Source of the DNA: Amanita rubescens
Taxonomy: Eukaryota; Basidiomycota; Agaricomycetes; Agaricales; Amanitaceae
Reading direction: 5' to 3'
Length of the DNA: 64,000 nucleotides
Assembly: GCA_015039365.1 (NCBI GenBank)
Contig: WION01000287.1
Coordinates: forward strand, 1-64,000
The notes beneath the pieces were generated by a model. That model searched no databases and was not told the DNA's origin. It saw only the letters and a list, made by a program, of their open reading frames with translations. How positions within the stretch are numbered: the first letter of the stretch is position 1; every line of letters begins with the position of its first letter. Shown here piece by piece: positions 29,224 to 42,020 of the stretch. The position numbers and the translations under genes were made by a program.

Positions 29224-30546
29224 ATGGCGACAGCAAAGAGACCACAGTCGGATGCTCCTACTTCAACAACAAAAGACTACAAATATACTCAGGAAATCTC
29301 ACAAATGGTGTGTGTAAATTGGATATTTATTGTCAGGGTTTAACTTGTCTTGTAGATGTTCGTCTTTGGCGAAGTGCAGGATCCTTATCCAGAGACGGTC
29401 AACCTAGTCGAAGATATCGTCCGTGGGACAACTAATAGAGCTCGTTCGTATTTGTCTTGTGCCACTGAACCATGATTAAACAACCTACGCGTATCCAGAT
29501 CGTCCAAGCACGCGCGCTTGCTACACGACGGGGAGCACGTTTTCTATCCGCTGAAGACCTCATCTTTCTCGTTCGTCATGATAGAGAAAAGGTTAACCGT
29601 CTTCGAACGTACCTATCTTGGAAGGAAGTGCGTAAGCATGCTAAAGACTCTGGAGGAGACGCAGGTGGTGCGGTTGAAGTGGAGGCCCTCGAGGATGGCG
29701 CAGATGGTACGTATCATATATACGAACTCCCTTCACGCTCATATGGAATCCCTAGACAAACTCACGGCAAAAGCTCAAAAAATCATGATCAAACTACCCT
29801 GGGAGATTACGACAATCTATTCTGAAGTATTAAGGCAAAGCGGACACCAATCTGACGACGAAGAAGACGAAGACGACATTGAAGCTCACGAAGCTTCAAT
29901 ACAGCGTCTAAAGGTGGGACACCCCTGTTTCCTTCTCTGCCAATACATCTAACAACCGACATTGGCAGGAAGCGGATGATGCTACCCGCCAAATGACAAG
30001 AGAAGAATATCAACACTATTCAGATTGCCGACAAGCAACTTTTACTTACCGAAAAGGTGCGCGTCCTCCTTCCGCTCTCCTCATTCTCCACCAACCAATC
30101 CTCGCATAGCCAAACGCTTCCGGGAATTCCTCAACCTCCCATCCCAACTCGACCTCCGTGCCAGCGACGACACAGTCGACATCGTCGGCTTCCTCGCTTT
30201 TGAAATGGTGCGATCTATCACCCTAGCCGGCCTCTCCGTGAAAAAATCCCTAGAAGAATCCTACGTCCGCGAAGAATACGCCTCCCCTTCCATCGGCAAA
30301 CGTAAAGCCGCCGTAGGTCTCGGCGGCCCACCAGAAAAAAGAAGACGAGAAGAGTCGCCGGACGAAGAGTATACTCTTCCGTCTAATTCGCTGTTTTTGC
30401 CGCCTCCAGAGGCGAGGACGCCTTTGAGGCCAGAACATATACAGGATGCGTTTGCTCGTATGCAAGCTGAATGGTCACATCGTAGATCTGCTGGTTTGCA
30501 TAATTGGAGGGGCGGACTGGTCCGCACGAGAGTTAGTCTCATTTGA
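29224..30546 (+). CDS. SPT3, SAGA complex TBP-interacting subunit
   Basis: Exons encode YKYTQEISQM, then MFVFGEVQDPYPETVNLVED (first histone-fold half), ARALATRRGARFLSAEDLIF, LVRHDREKVNRLRTYLSWKE, KLPWEITTIYSEVLR with an acidic DDEEDEDDIEAHEASIQRLK, then EEYQHYSDCRQATFTYRKA and FREFLNLPSQ, and the second histone fold DTVDIVGFLAFEMVRSITLA. The C-terminus ends GLHNWRGGLVRTRVSLI. This is the complete SPT3 order; the protein links SAGA to TBP. One extra G near 29423 (CGTGGGACAA) shifts the VRGQLIE segment; otherwise exons join in phase. Confidence 0.9.
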
Positions 30547-30690
30547 TGTTTACTTTTACGCCCACGCACTGCTCGCTTTCATACCCAACGCTTGTATCAA
30601 TAGACACTGGTTCAATGAAAAATATATATATTAGATATGCGAATAATATCATCGCAGTTCATAATTAATCGTCTTCTAGGCCCCATTTTA

Positions 30691-31926
30691 TTATAGGATC
30701 TTGCTCTTGGACGCACTTCGTTCCACTTCTGCTTCGGCACGAAGCCCTTCAGCTTCTACCTCCTCCAACAACTTGCGTTCAAACTCTTTCTGTTCCTCAA
30801 CCGTGCCGTTCTTCATGCTAGCCTTGGCAGCCTTGACGCGCTCCTTGTACTGACGGTACTTGTCGTCAGTACCAAAGATGCGATCACACCAGCGGAAAGA
30901 GGTAGAAAAGTTGTTGGTAAAAGCCATATGGTGGAAATCGTGGTGATCAGCGCCCGACCAAAAGGGGAGGATGTGTTGCAATGACCAAGGGAAATCTGAC
31001 GAGCGGTTGGTTAGGTAATCGAGACGACGACGACGACGACAAACGAGACACTAACCGTAACCACTATGCGCGTCGATGGCTTGGAAGAGACGAAGCGTTA
31101 TCCAGACGTAAACTGTCAGGATGTGCAAGTTGCGAGTAAAGTAACAATACAGGATAGGTCCTGCAATTGTTCCCGTGCCGAGGATAAAGACCTCCGCCGG
31201 GTGCGCGTATTCGGCTGCGAGGCCGAATGGTGCCGAGTACTTGTGATGGATCTTGTGAATGTGCTTATACAGCACACCGATGTGTAGTGCCTGATGGGCT
31301 ACGCGTGGAAGGGAGGGGTTGGTAAGCACACGGGCTTAATTCATTTTGGCGTGAGGTCGGACTAACCTAGGAAGTGGAAAAAGTCTTCAAAGACGAAAAA
31401 TAATGCAATTTGCGGGGCCATCACTGTCCAGGAGGGGAAAGGAACTTGGTACGTCTCCATTCCAAGTGATTCAGCCATGGGATGGAACAACCAAATCTTT
31501 TTATTTTGACGCGTCAGTCTTGGGGGATGTCGATCGTTGGATGACTTACAGCAGGCAACTCGATGGTAAAATGTGAGAACAACACTTGCTTCGTGCATTC
31601 CCATTGTTCTTCGGGCGTAGGCACTTTTCCGGGCTGAATTTTCCACTTGCGGAAGTAGGGAATAGCGTCGATGATAATCCACGGCACGCAACGGCCAAAG
31701 TACACAATCTGAAGAAAAACCCGTTTAACGCAGGACTAGGTGGGGGGAATAAGTGGTACCCACCTCAGTGTAGCAAGAAACTCATCAAACCCGTCGCAAT
31801 AATGGGATTGGCGATCCAAATGTACCAAGCGGCCCACTGCTTCTCCAGCCAGTTAAGAGACGAGAATTCGAGCCCAGGATACAAGGACTCTTGCATGGAC
31901 GCGGCCAAAGTCGCGTTGAACGACAT
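30691..31926 (-). CDS. ERG25, C-4 methylsterol oxidase
   Basis: Exons run from [10 protein letters not shown] at 31926 to SASKSKIL at 30691. Visible segments: [17 protein letters not shown] (membrane), [37 protein letters not shown] (histidine box 1), [17 protein letters not shown] (box 2, HKIHH), [13 protein letters not shown] and [18 protein letters not shown] (box 3, HHDFHH). These histidines hold the di-iron centre that oxidises the C-4 methyl group during ergosterol synthesis in the endoplasmic reticulum. One extra T just before the first intron (CACTGAG, about 31776) makes a stop as written. A TA microsatellite at about 31962-31980 lies upstream of the start. Confidence 0.92.
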
Positions 31927-32054
31927 GATGGTGGAGAACGGAAAATCTACAATCTCAGGCTTATATATATATATATATAGTAATCACTACAAAACGGACG
32001 ACTTTTTATTTTTTCTCACACTCATAATATCGTACAACTTGCTAGTACGGAACA

Positions 32055-33584
32055 TTAGTTGAACAACAGGGAGGCCGCAGTAGTCTACATTCCCGTCCGC
32101 AGCGTCGAGTAATCTGGCAGCTTCATCCCGTGACACGCCTAGATTCATCAATGTCTCAATACTGGATTCTGGGTACCGGCTGCCACCTGGATTGGCCGAT
32201 CGTGAAGCTGGTGGGCTACCAAGTGTGTTTCCGCTCCCCGGAAAAGATGGTGGCGAAGGTCTCTGAGGTGGTTGTGACGCCGACGAACCTGAACCGACGG
32301 GCCCCGACTCTGGCGCGTCTGGACCCGGCTCGTAAGAATCGCGGGCTTGATCCGGTAGCTCGTGTTCAGCTCAGGAACCGGACTTCACGACCTTGAATCC
32401 GGAGGACGTTCTTTTCCAAGTCGATGCATGCTTGGTGGGCTTTAAGCATGTCGAGGCCTAGCAACAAGGTCGACGTCTCGGCCCTAAATCATGTCAGTCG
32501 TGCGTAATAAGACTTTGAAAGATCCCGCACGTACCTCCATGATTGTGAATGAACATGGGAGGAAGAGGTCTGCCAGTTTAAGTTGAGCACTAGTGCACCC
32601 TTCCGAGAATCTTGGCAGTCCCAACTCCCCGCGCTATTCCTGAAAATCGCGAATCGATCAAACGCATAATGCTAAAACCAGTCAGAGAGAGAGCAGAACC
32701 GGAGGAACCCTGTATACTTACCCACACGCATCTGCACATCCAGGGCTCATAATAGTCTGTTGCGCGCCGCTATCCACAAAAGCTTTTACGGGATGACCGT
32801 TAACCTCGACAGGCACGCTTCAAGTCATCAAATCAGTCGTCACTCTAATGAAGATGATCTGGCACTCACTAGAGCATAGTCACCCTCCCAAAACTCTCTG
32901 GCGAATACTCCAACGCATGTTCCAAATTCTCAACAACGGCCTGGTGTCGAATAGCCTCCTCGATCCGCCTCTGCGCTTCGATATTGAACGGATCCGCGTT
33001 GAGTCGCTCGATCTCCCTCGTACGTTCCATCTCTGCGTGCCTCGTCTGTCCCAAGAGTTCTGCAAACCGTGCTGGATTAGATTGAGCGGCATTGGCCAGT
33101 TCCGGTTGAGTCTTAAACCCAAATTGTAAGTCCAGTAGTAAGAAGGGGCATCGAATACCGTACCTCGTGTAGCTGCCTCATAAGATTAGGATCTCCGAGA
33201 ATCTGCAAACGCATCATCTCCGCATCTCGTTCTATTTCCCTGTTTCGAATCAAAGGACTTGATGAGTTGTGGCATCGGTGTCATCGCGGCTAACTAACGT
33301 ACCGCCCAGCAACATTGACTTTTCTTCGAAGTAAAATCATAGCTTTATCGCCCACACCCAACTGTCTCATCGTAGATTTAGGACTTTTCAGTTCGGTTCC
33401 ATTGTAATGAAGGCTTTGTTCTGAGACTGGAATCCCAGACTGTCGATGTTAACCGACCGCGCAAGCTCGAGTTGCCCTGTCTCACCTCTGCCTCCAACAA
33501 TGCCATCACATTCTCTAGCTCCATATTTGGGTCCACTTCGACGACAAAAGTTTGACCGAGGTCGTTTACGACGGTTAATTCCAT
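32055..33584 (-). CDS. DDI1, ubiquitin-shuttle protein with retroviral-type aspartyl protease
   Basis: The start is [20 protein letters not shown] (ubiquitin-like domain). Then come helical linker segments ([45 protein letters not shown]) and the protease fold with [16 protein letters not shown], where D in DSGA is catalytic, and [20 protein letters not shown]. The C-terminal UBA domain reads [23 protein letters not shown]1 processes or delivers ubiquitinated substrates. Two one-base insertions break the frame: a T in FLSEHEL (about 32370) and a T before the last codons AASLLFN (about 32077). Confidence 0.92.
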
Positions 33585-33783
33585 GATGATGAGAGTGATT
33601 GTAGTGGATAGGGAAGAACAGAGTTACATTATATACGTACGCGACATGAGTTCTCACATCAGAGATAATAGTATTACTCATACACGACGCGCGTTTCGCT
33701 CAAAGTGGTACACCGCCTCCTCTACTTCTAGTCATCATTAACCTGCTGCGCGTAAACTGCGATCTAGTAAAACACGTCAGCTC

Positions 33784-35099
33784 CTAAAATTCAAATCCTA
33801 AAACGAGCAAAACTGACAACCTTGACCCAGTTCCCCGTATATTCGACATCAATGCACTCTCCAACGCCGAGGCTGATAAACTGTCTACGTATTCACGCCG
33901 CGTCATCAGCCCACAAAAACCCACGTCATCACTCTTCTCCACTCACCACTGATATCGCTAAAACTCGACGTTTCAGATCCTTGATTGCTCCCTTGATCGC
34001 TCAAACTTAACGGGGCGTATCTCTTTCCCGTAGCTACACCAGAAGATACACTCGGCGGACTGGAAGACTTGGAAGGGGACATGTGACGGCCCATGGGGGA
34101 GTGGGGTTGTGAACCACCACCGTAAGCGGAGGGTGAAGGAATGTCGGGTATCGAACCCTGAGGCGAGCTGGCGCTGGATACGCTTTGACTCGTGCTGTTG
34201 CTCCGGATTGATAAACTTGTATCGTCGCGGTGGCGGTACCCACCGACAGCTAAACTTGGTACAGAGGACGAAGTCGGTGGCCATCTTCGTCCACGTTCTG
34301 ACCCTTTACGTTCTCTTGAAGTGACCAGGCCCAAAGCGTCGTTGGTCATCATTTGTTGTAGTTCTTGAAGTTTTCGGTCTAGCGCTTCTTGTTCTTCTGC
34401 TTTTCGATCTAATTCTTCTTCTTTGAGAGCTTCTTCGTCTTCCGAGTCTGTAGAATCCTCTTCTGAAGATGAAGGTGTGGTGGGACGGGGTAGTAGGGTG
34501 GGTGGTGGGTGTTTCGGAGCTTGGACGGTGATGGTAGATGATGATGTTCCTTTCTTGTGTCGTACGGAATTGCTGCCTAGAGAGTTGAGTCGTGCCCGTA
34601 CACCGATTGGACTAGGAAGAGCGTTTGACAATGCGAGGCGGCTGCTTCCACCCATGATACGACCGGCCACTGAGGGTCGTTCGATTTGAGGTGACTGGTC
34701 ATCCTTTCCGGCAGTAGTGGGACTTAGAGCGCCAGAAATGTCCTTGAGGCCTCGAATTTCTTCCTGAAACCGTGCGTTGACTCGGTACAGCAAATATGGC
34801 AACGGAACTTCCAAGTGCGCGGCGAGGCCCTTCCCTGAACACGAGGCGGTTAAACGACCATATAAAAACGCCCAATTGCTTACAATCTGCACCCCCTCCG
34901 TCAATGGAACGCGACCGCTCGATGACCTTCCACAAAATGTCAGCCTTCTCCGACGTCCATTCTATCTGCGCAATGAATCGTGATTAGCATCTCTGACTCA
35001 GCATCCTAAAAAACTCACTCTTGGTGGGTCTGGAGGGGCATTTTCTGGTCTGTTGGATGGCAGGCGGACTACGACGCGGACGATGGGCGTAGTAGGCAT
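33784..35099 (-). CDS. ATG29, autophagosome-scaffold protein
   Basis: Exon 1 (from 35099) gives MPTTPIVRVVVRLPSNRPEN. Next come IEWTSEKADILWKVIERSRS and, after an intron, WKGLAAHLEVPLPYLLYRVN with ARFQEEIRGLKDISGALSP, the conserved ATG29 N-terminal domain. A long low-complexity Ser/Pro-rich, acidic middle (STDSEDEEALKEEELDRK) follows. The last exon has the family ending SASALESALMSNIRG. ATG29 works with ATG17 and ATG31 to organise the phagophore assembly site. All N-terminal joins are phase-perfect; the join to the last exon is one base off. It is divergent from the IMPACT homologue with 34 bp between starts. Confidence 0.9.
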
Positions 35100-35133
35100 G
35101 TGTGACCGGCAATCAATCAACAACCCGGTTTTC

Positions 35134-36326
35134 ATGGACCTTCACCAACTTGTTCAGTCAGATACCCCAGAACATGCAGCAATAGCATCAGAAATTGAAG
35201 GTTTTCGAGCTCATGTTACTACTCTGTTCTTTGTTCTGACGCCGCTCAGCTTTGCAGGCCATCTATGGCGATGACGCCGTTCAATTTTGGCATGAAAAAT
35301 CATCCGATTCTACCACGACGATTCGGTACGTCGTCACTTTAAGGTACGTATTCTCATCTAACTCGGCAACGAGGCTTGAGTGTGCAGCCTACCTTATGAC
35401 ACCGTCGACGGTCCAGTTACACTACGGATTCTCGTATCTCTCCCACCGACATACCCATCCTCAGCACCGCCCCAGCTCCAGCTCTTATCAAAGTACATAG
35501 GAAATTTTGGTGCAGACTCGGCACTTTTCGGGGCCATACTACGAACGTATATATCCGTCAACGGTGTCGAGTGGAGTCCTGATACGGTTTGCGTATTTGA
35601 TGGTTTGCAGAGCGTGGTTGAGCGGTGTACGGTGTGGTATGAAGATCGGCTGAGTGCGGAGAAAGCCAGCGAGCTTCTGAGAGAGGAAGAGAAGAAAGTC
35701 GTCGAGACAGTTGAGACAAAGGGTCCCGTCGTTCAAATAGAGGAAGATACCCTCCCAGTCGGCATCGAGATGCACGTCGCCGAACCAATAGTGGATCGGA
35801 AAAGCGTTTTTGTCGGGCGGGCGTGTCGTATAACAGATGCCAATCAGGTGAGCATCGTATCAGCTTTGTATTGCCGCACTCTGACGCCATGACAAGGTGC
35901 CACGTATCATATCAGCATTAAGATCGGATAAACGCGTTGCTCGAGCGGCACATCCGACAATCTGGGCTTATCGTTGTCAAGTTGGAAACACACTCTATCA
36001 AGGTGGGCCACATCGATTCATCACAACTCGGTATTCTAACATCACGCAGATAACGACGACGACGGAGAGACTGCCGCAGGCGGCCGTCTTAGTCATCTAC
36101 TGCAAATTCTAGTACGTCGCATACCTCACTTCCTTTCCTAACGATCATCTGATGATGGTGACGAAAGGAACTCGACAATGTCCTGATCGTCGTCACACGG
36201 TACTTTGGTGGAATTCACCTTGGGCCAGATAGATTCAAACACATCAATAATGCGGCGCGTAATGCACTAGATGTTGGGGGGTTTCTGGATTCTTTGGAAA
36301 CGAAAAGGCTGGGCAGGAAGCACTAG
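35134..36326 (+). CDS. IMPACT/YIH1 homologue (RWD plus UPF0029), GCN2 regulator
   Basis: From ATG 35134: MDLHQLVQSDTPEHAAIASE, then ALQAIYGDDAVQFWHEK and the RWD domain (TVDGPVTLRILVSLPPTYPS). A linker follows, then the UPF0029 domain with RKSVFVGRACRITD, PRIISALRSDKRVARAAHPT, WAYR and the signature VLIVVTRYFGGIHLGPDRF. The protein ends KRLGRKH at 36326. Five or more introns are all in phase with no frame correction. Yeast YIH1 binds GCN1 and inhibits GCN2 activation under amino-acid starvation; the same role is likely here. Confidence 0.92.
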
Positions 36327-36747
36327 GTTTTGTCGTCATTATCAGCTACCCCGCCTGTTCCATCTGTAATACTGCCTAGCAGTGCTGCACTGAACGAGCT
36401 ATGGCAACATCATCCCCGTCCAGGTCTCTTTAATAAGATAACGGAAATAAGTGACTGGATTTGACATCTTAGAAAGCAGGCGGGTTTGTACCCGACGATT
36501 GCATAAGCCGGAAGATCGTGCCGGGAGATCGTGAACATTTATCTGGCCCCCAAATGCGACCCCTCCCGCTCTTCCACTCCTCTCGCCACCGCCTTCCTTT
36601 AGTTCTCCTTCTCCATGTTGCGGTCCCTAGAGTGGATAGTTAAAGAAATGGTACAATTCCATTGAACGTGAGAATCGGATATTTGAGAAGATAAAATTAG
36701 AATGACAACATGCATCGCCATGCGGCCTTCTAGCGCTCTCTGAGAAA
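36327..36747. other. Intergenic, no gene seen
   Basis: 3' flank of the IMPACT homologue and promoter of the NACHT gene. Nothing recognisable. Confidence 0.4.
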
Positions 36748-39700
36748 TGAACACCAGCCCTCCTGCCTCAACGTGAGTATTGGGTCCTTCATCCTATATT
36801 TGTGGTTATGTAAACGTTTCATAGCTCCATATTGGCCAGCATCAAAGGTTAGATACGCGTCGTCATTAATGATCGATCTGACTATCAAAAGCAGATATCA
36901 GAGGTCAGAAACTCCCAATCGATGGAATAAAGCGTCTTGACAAATTTTACGTGGAACTGGTGATCGACGGGGAGTCGAAACATAAGACTGGACTGGCAAA
37001 GGGAAATGCAGCTTCGTGGACGGATAGTTTCTATTTGTGAGCACACTTGAAGCTCTCTACATTTCACGGCGTTACTAATGCATGTCGTAGCGATGGATTA
37101 AGCTCTTCCGTGTTGGAATGTCGGCTCTATGCCAAAAATATCTTCAAGGACAAGTTTATCGGTGGAACAAAAGACGCGATTGAGTTGCTTCTTGCTGAAG
37201 GAACGGCTGGAGGAGGTCTGTATGATTGCATGTCGAGCCCCTTCCACTAATAATCTTTACTCTTAGCTATCACTCGGGAGCTATGCAAATCTGATTCCCA
37301 AGGGAATCAGCGCAAAACAGATATCGTCATTGAATTCAGGATTGCCGCTACTGTCGAAGGCCTCTGATGCAGCAGAATTGAACATGGAGGAGGCCGTTGC
37401 AGAAGCAAACGATGGATTTGTCGACATGAAGCTGGCGTCATCATCAATGCAAGACGCGGTCAATACTTCTGTTGCGGCAGTAACTAATATCGAGTCCTTG
37501 ACAACTACCTGGGGACCGCTCCTAGAGAAGGTTAAATCATTCACAGAATTTGTGGATGGGATCGCACGCGTAAGTAGTCGAAGTGATGAACTTTCCGCTG
37601 TCTCTGATTCACGAGGCGATCCTATATCCAGGTCCACCCATACGCTAATATGGCGTGGAGCATCCTCTCTGTTGTGCCTAACGTTCGTTCTTGTACACTC
37701 TGCATATTCATTTTAATCTGAACCTTTTGCAGACCATCTTGGCTCAAGTTGATCGTGATAGATGCATCCATCGCCTCATCAATATCATGAACGATGTTTT
37801 TTCGTTTGTCAATGAGGCCAAGCCCACCAAGAAATCGAGTCACACGGTCTGATCGTTGAACGCATGTCACAGCAAGTCACGGAGTGCGCATACTTTATTC
37901 GCGACTATGCCATGAACAAGAGCTTATGTAGGTCATCATCTACACTTCACGTCGCGAGTCTCACTGTTGCGTTTCTCACCAGGGGAACGAACCCTCAAAA
38001 ATAGTTTCATGTCGGACGTTGATGGCAAGATCAAAGAATACGAGGACAAGTTCAAAGAACTCAAGTTAGCTTTTCAAGATCGTGCCAGTTCTTCAAACCG
38101 AGATCATCGTCTCCCGCATGTTCGGCAATCTCAATAGTCTTGGTCAGATACATCATACATCATGTACTTCCACTTTAATTAATTTCTATTAAGCCACGGA
38201 TATCAACCTCCAAGACATGCCCTATGCCAAGGGTGCACGTTTTGACCCCGCCAAGAAATGTCTTCCTGGGACTCGCAATGCGATGATCAAAGAGATCATC
38301 CAGTGGGTCAATAGTCCCAACTGCAGATGACGTCCCCTCGCATTTTCCTGTTAATTGGTGTGGCGGGGTCCGGAAAATCCGCTATCGCGCACACCTATTG
38401 CAAACTTGTTCGACTGAGCAGAAACGACTGGGATCGTCCTATTGCTTTGCTCGTGCAGGACCAAGCTAATCGCCGCCCCAACAACCTCCTCAGTACAATT
38501 GCGTTGGACATCGCTGATGTCGATCAGCACTGGAAGATGTCTCTTGATAATATTGTTAAGGGAAAATCGTTCCCTTCGGAACAACCGGCTCAGGCCACCG
38601 AACAATTCGAAAAATTTATCCTGGAACCCGCGATGGCACTGACGACCGTCGGACCTATTCTTGTCGTTATTGATGCTCTAGGATGAAAGCGCTAAAGGGC
38701 AATCTCGCAAAGATCTTCTTGACACGCTGGCCGAGCACGTTTCGGATCTCCCTTCCAATTTCCGTATTCTCATGACAGCACGTCCGGAGCCGGACATCGT
38801 TAGTGCCTTCAAGAATAATCGGCATACTCTATGCAAATATATGGACACCATCGATGAAGCATCTAATAAAGCTGACATCACTCTGTTCAGTCGAGAAATA
38901 TCTGTCTCATGTCAGTAGCTTAGAAGAAAAATGGCCTAACAAACTTTGGTGTCAGATGCTAGTTGAGAGCTCAGAAGGGCTTTTCCAGTGGGCATCTACG
39001 GCATGTCGGGCCATCGACTGACCCCGAAGGAATGGTTCCCGAGACAGAGCGCCTTAGTAGCTTCGCGGGACCAATCAGCACGCGGGCTAGATGCACTTGT
39101 ACTCAGAAGCGCTTCGCCAAGTATTCCATGGGCGAGATTGATGATGACGTGTCGCATTGCATGTCGGTAATGGGCTGGATATTGGCCACGAAGGAGCCCC
39201 TTTCTATATCAGCCCATTCAGCGCTGCGAGGCGACAAACTGGCGGAATTAATTCTACCTGAAACTGGGGTCATTTTGAGCGGAGTCGATCAACAAGATAT
39301 CCCCATTCGACCTCTCCACGCCTCGTTCTTTGAATTTTTGACACACCAAAACCGCAGTACCTGAAACCTATTACGTAGACCCATCGCAGCCTCACCGCAG
39401 CCTTACGTTATCGTCCTTGCGAGTTATGAAGTCCGGTTTGCGATTCAACATTGCCGGTTTAGAGACTTCTCATTGTCGAAACGCTGATGTTCCTGACCTC
39501 GCCGCACACATTGAAAAGGACAATCCCTCCTCATTTATCATACGGGTGCCGCTTTTGGGCTGACCACCTTGGTGCAACTGCGTATGAACACCGAAATTCT
39601 GAACGAAGTTAAAGACTTCTTGCATTATCGCCTTCTCTATTGGCTGGAGGTTTTGAGCCTTATCAAGAAGGTGAATATGGCTTCCAGGATGCTGCTGTCA

Positions 39701-42020
39701 GTGAGGCAGTGGAATCAGGTCCGTGAGATTGTTTTTCCCCTTGCAAATAAATTAAACATCTTATGTTCAGGAGAATATTGACGATATAGCATCATTTGCA
39801 AGTGATGCAATGAAGTTTGTCTCTGTATTTGGACCGCCGATCTCACAAAGCGCACCACACGTTTACCTGTCAGCACTACCATTTGCACCGAAGAATTCAT
39901 TAGTTGCAAAGCAATATCTACGGCTATATCCAAACTCGAAGACCTTGTGCTTGAAGACAGGCAAGGCAGACCATTGGCCTGCATCCATAAGCGTATTTGA
40001 GGGACACACCGATTGGGTCAACTCTGTCGCATTCTCGCAGGACAACATGCGCATCGTTTCTGGCTCGAAGGACCGGACCATCCGAGTCTGGGATGCAGAA
40101 ACCGGGGAAGTTGTTGTAGGGCCGCTCAAGGGACACGCCCGTTCGGTCAACTCTGTCGCATTCTCGCATGACAGTAAGCGCATCGTTTCTGGCTCGGACG
40201 ACCAGACAATCCGAGTCTGGGATGCAGAGACCGGGGAAGTTGTTGTAGGGCCGCTCAAGGGACACACCGATTTGGTCAAATCTGTCGCATTCTCGCACGA
40301 CAGTAAGCGCATCGTTTCTTGCTCGTGGGACAGACAATCCGAGTCTGGAATACAGAGACCGGGGAATGTTGTTGTAGGGACACACCCATTCGGTCAACTC
40401 TGTCGCATTCTCGCACGACAGTAAGCGCATCGTTTCTGGCTCGTCGGACCAGACAATCCGAGTCTGGGATGCAGAGACCGGGAGAGGTTGTTGTAGGGCC
40501 GCTCAAGGGACACACCAATTCGGGTCAACTCTGTCGCATTCTCGCACTGACAGTAAGCGCATCGTTTCTGGCTCTTTGGACCAGACAATCCGAGTCTGGG
40601 ATGCAGAGACCGGAGAAGTTATTGTAGGGCCGCTCGAGGGACACACCGAATGGGTCAAATCTGTCGCATTCTCGCACGACAGTAAGCGCATCGTTTCTGG
40701 CTCTTTGGACCAGACAATCCGAGTCTGGGATGCAGAGACCGGGAGAAGTTATTGTAGGGCCGCTCAAGGGACACACCGAGTCGGTCAACTCTGTCGCATT
40801 CTCGCACGACAGTAAGCGCATCGTTTTACTGGCTCATGGGACAAGACAATCCGAGTCTGGGATGCAGAGACCGGAGAAGTTGTTGTAGGGCCACCCAAGG
40901 GACACACCCATTCAGGGTCAACTCTGTCGCATTCTCGCACGACAGTAAGCGCATCGTTTCTGGCTCGGATGGACCAGACAATCCGAGTCTGGGATGCAGA
41001 GACCGGAGAAGTTGTTGTAGGGCCGCTCAAGGGACACCATTGATTTGGTCAACTCTGTCGCATTCTCGCACGACAGTAAGCGCATCATTTCTGGCTCGCT
41101 GGACCACATAATCCGAGTCTGGGATGCAGAGACCGGAGAAGTTGTTGTAGGGCCTCAAGGGATACACCAATTCGGTCAACTCTGTCGCATTCTCGCACGA
41201 CAGTAAGCGCATCATTTCTGGCTCGCTGGACCACACAATCCGAGTCTGGGATGCAGAGACCGGAAAGTTGTTGTAGGGCCGCTCAAGGGACACACCAATT
41301 CAGTCAACTCTGTCGCATTCTCGCACGACAGTAAGCGCATCATTTCTGGCTCGCTTGGACCACACAATCCGAGTCTGGGATGCAGAGACCGGAAAAGTTG
41401 TTGTAGGGCCGCTCAAGGGACACACCAATTCGGTCAACTCTGTCGCATTCTCGCACGACAGTAAGCGCATCATTTCTGGCTCGCTGGACCACACAATCCT
41501 AGTCTGGGATGCAAAGACCGGAAAAGTTGTTGTAGGGCCGTTCAAGGGACACACCGATTCGGTTAACTCTGCCGCATTCTCGCACGACAGTAAGCGCATC
41601 GTTTCTGGCTCGTCGGACCAGACAATCCGAGTCTGGGATGCAGAGACCGGGGAAGTTGTTGTAGGGCCACTCAAGGGACACAATCATCATATCACCTCTG
41701 TCGCATTCTCGCACAACAGTAAGCGCATCGTTTCTGGCTCGTCAGACCGCACAATCCGAGTCTGGGATGCAGAGACCAGAGAAATTGTTATAGGCGATCA
41801 TAACCTCGCAAATTCATTTACAGACGCTTCCACCCTGGCGGATGGGTGGATTTGTAATTCCTCCTCAAAACTACTTTTTTGGGTGCCACCTTGGAATCGC
41901 GCAGGATTGTGCTGGGGAAGGAACCATTTCGTAATTGTTTCAGATTCCCCCTCTACATCTCTTAATCTGGATAATTTTGTACATGGCAATTCATGGCAGC
42001 AATGCCATGAACATCGGTAA
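36748..42020 (+). CDS. C2-NACHT-WD40 STAND protein (NLR-like), with many frame breaks
   Basis: The N-terminal C2-like domain has LDKFYVELVIDGESKHKTGL, GNAASWTDSFYL and LECRLYAKNIFKDKFIGGTK. A helical linker (EKVKSFTEFVDGIARVS) leads to the NTPase with Walker A GVAGSGKSAIAHT and Walker B ILVVIDALG. Winged-helix-like segments (DIPIRPLHASFFEFLTHQN, LYWLEVLSLIKKVN) precede about 14 WD40 repeats (39998-41790). The gene closes with LLFWVPPWNRAGLCW and HGNSWQQCHE. Such proteins control allorecognition and programmed cell death in fungi. Frames break at several points in both the NTPase and the WD40 part, so as written no full product is possible; base errors or real decay both fit. Confidence 0.85.
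39998..41790 (+). repeat. About 14 near-identical WD40 repeats, unit ~129 bp
   Basis: Each unit encodes GHT..VNSVAFSHDSKRIVSGSxDxTIRVWDAETGEVVVGPLK and differs mainly at a few positions: the residues after GHT, and the pair after SGS (DD, SS, LD, KD). Such high internal conservation with variable blade positions is known from fungal NACHT-WD40 incompatibility genes, where repeats are reshuffled. One-base gains or losses occur in several units, for example GGGGAATGTTG near 40364 and GGGAGAGGTTG near 40480. Confidence 0.9.

Noticed and set aside
39863..41714. Minus-strand ORFs across the WD40 region
   Set aside because: They are antisense translations of the repeat.
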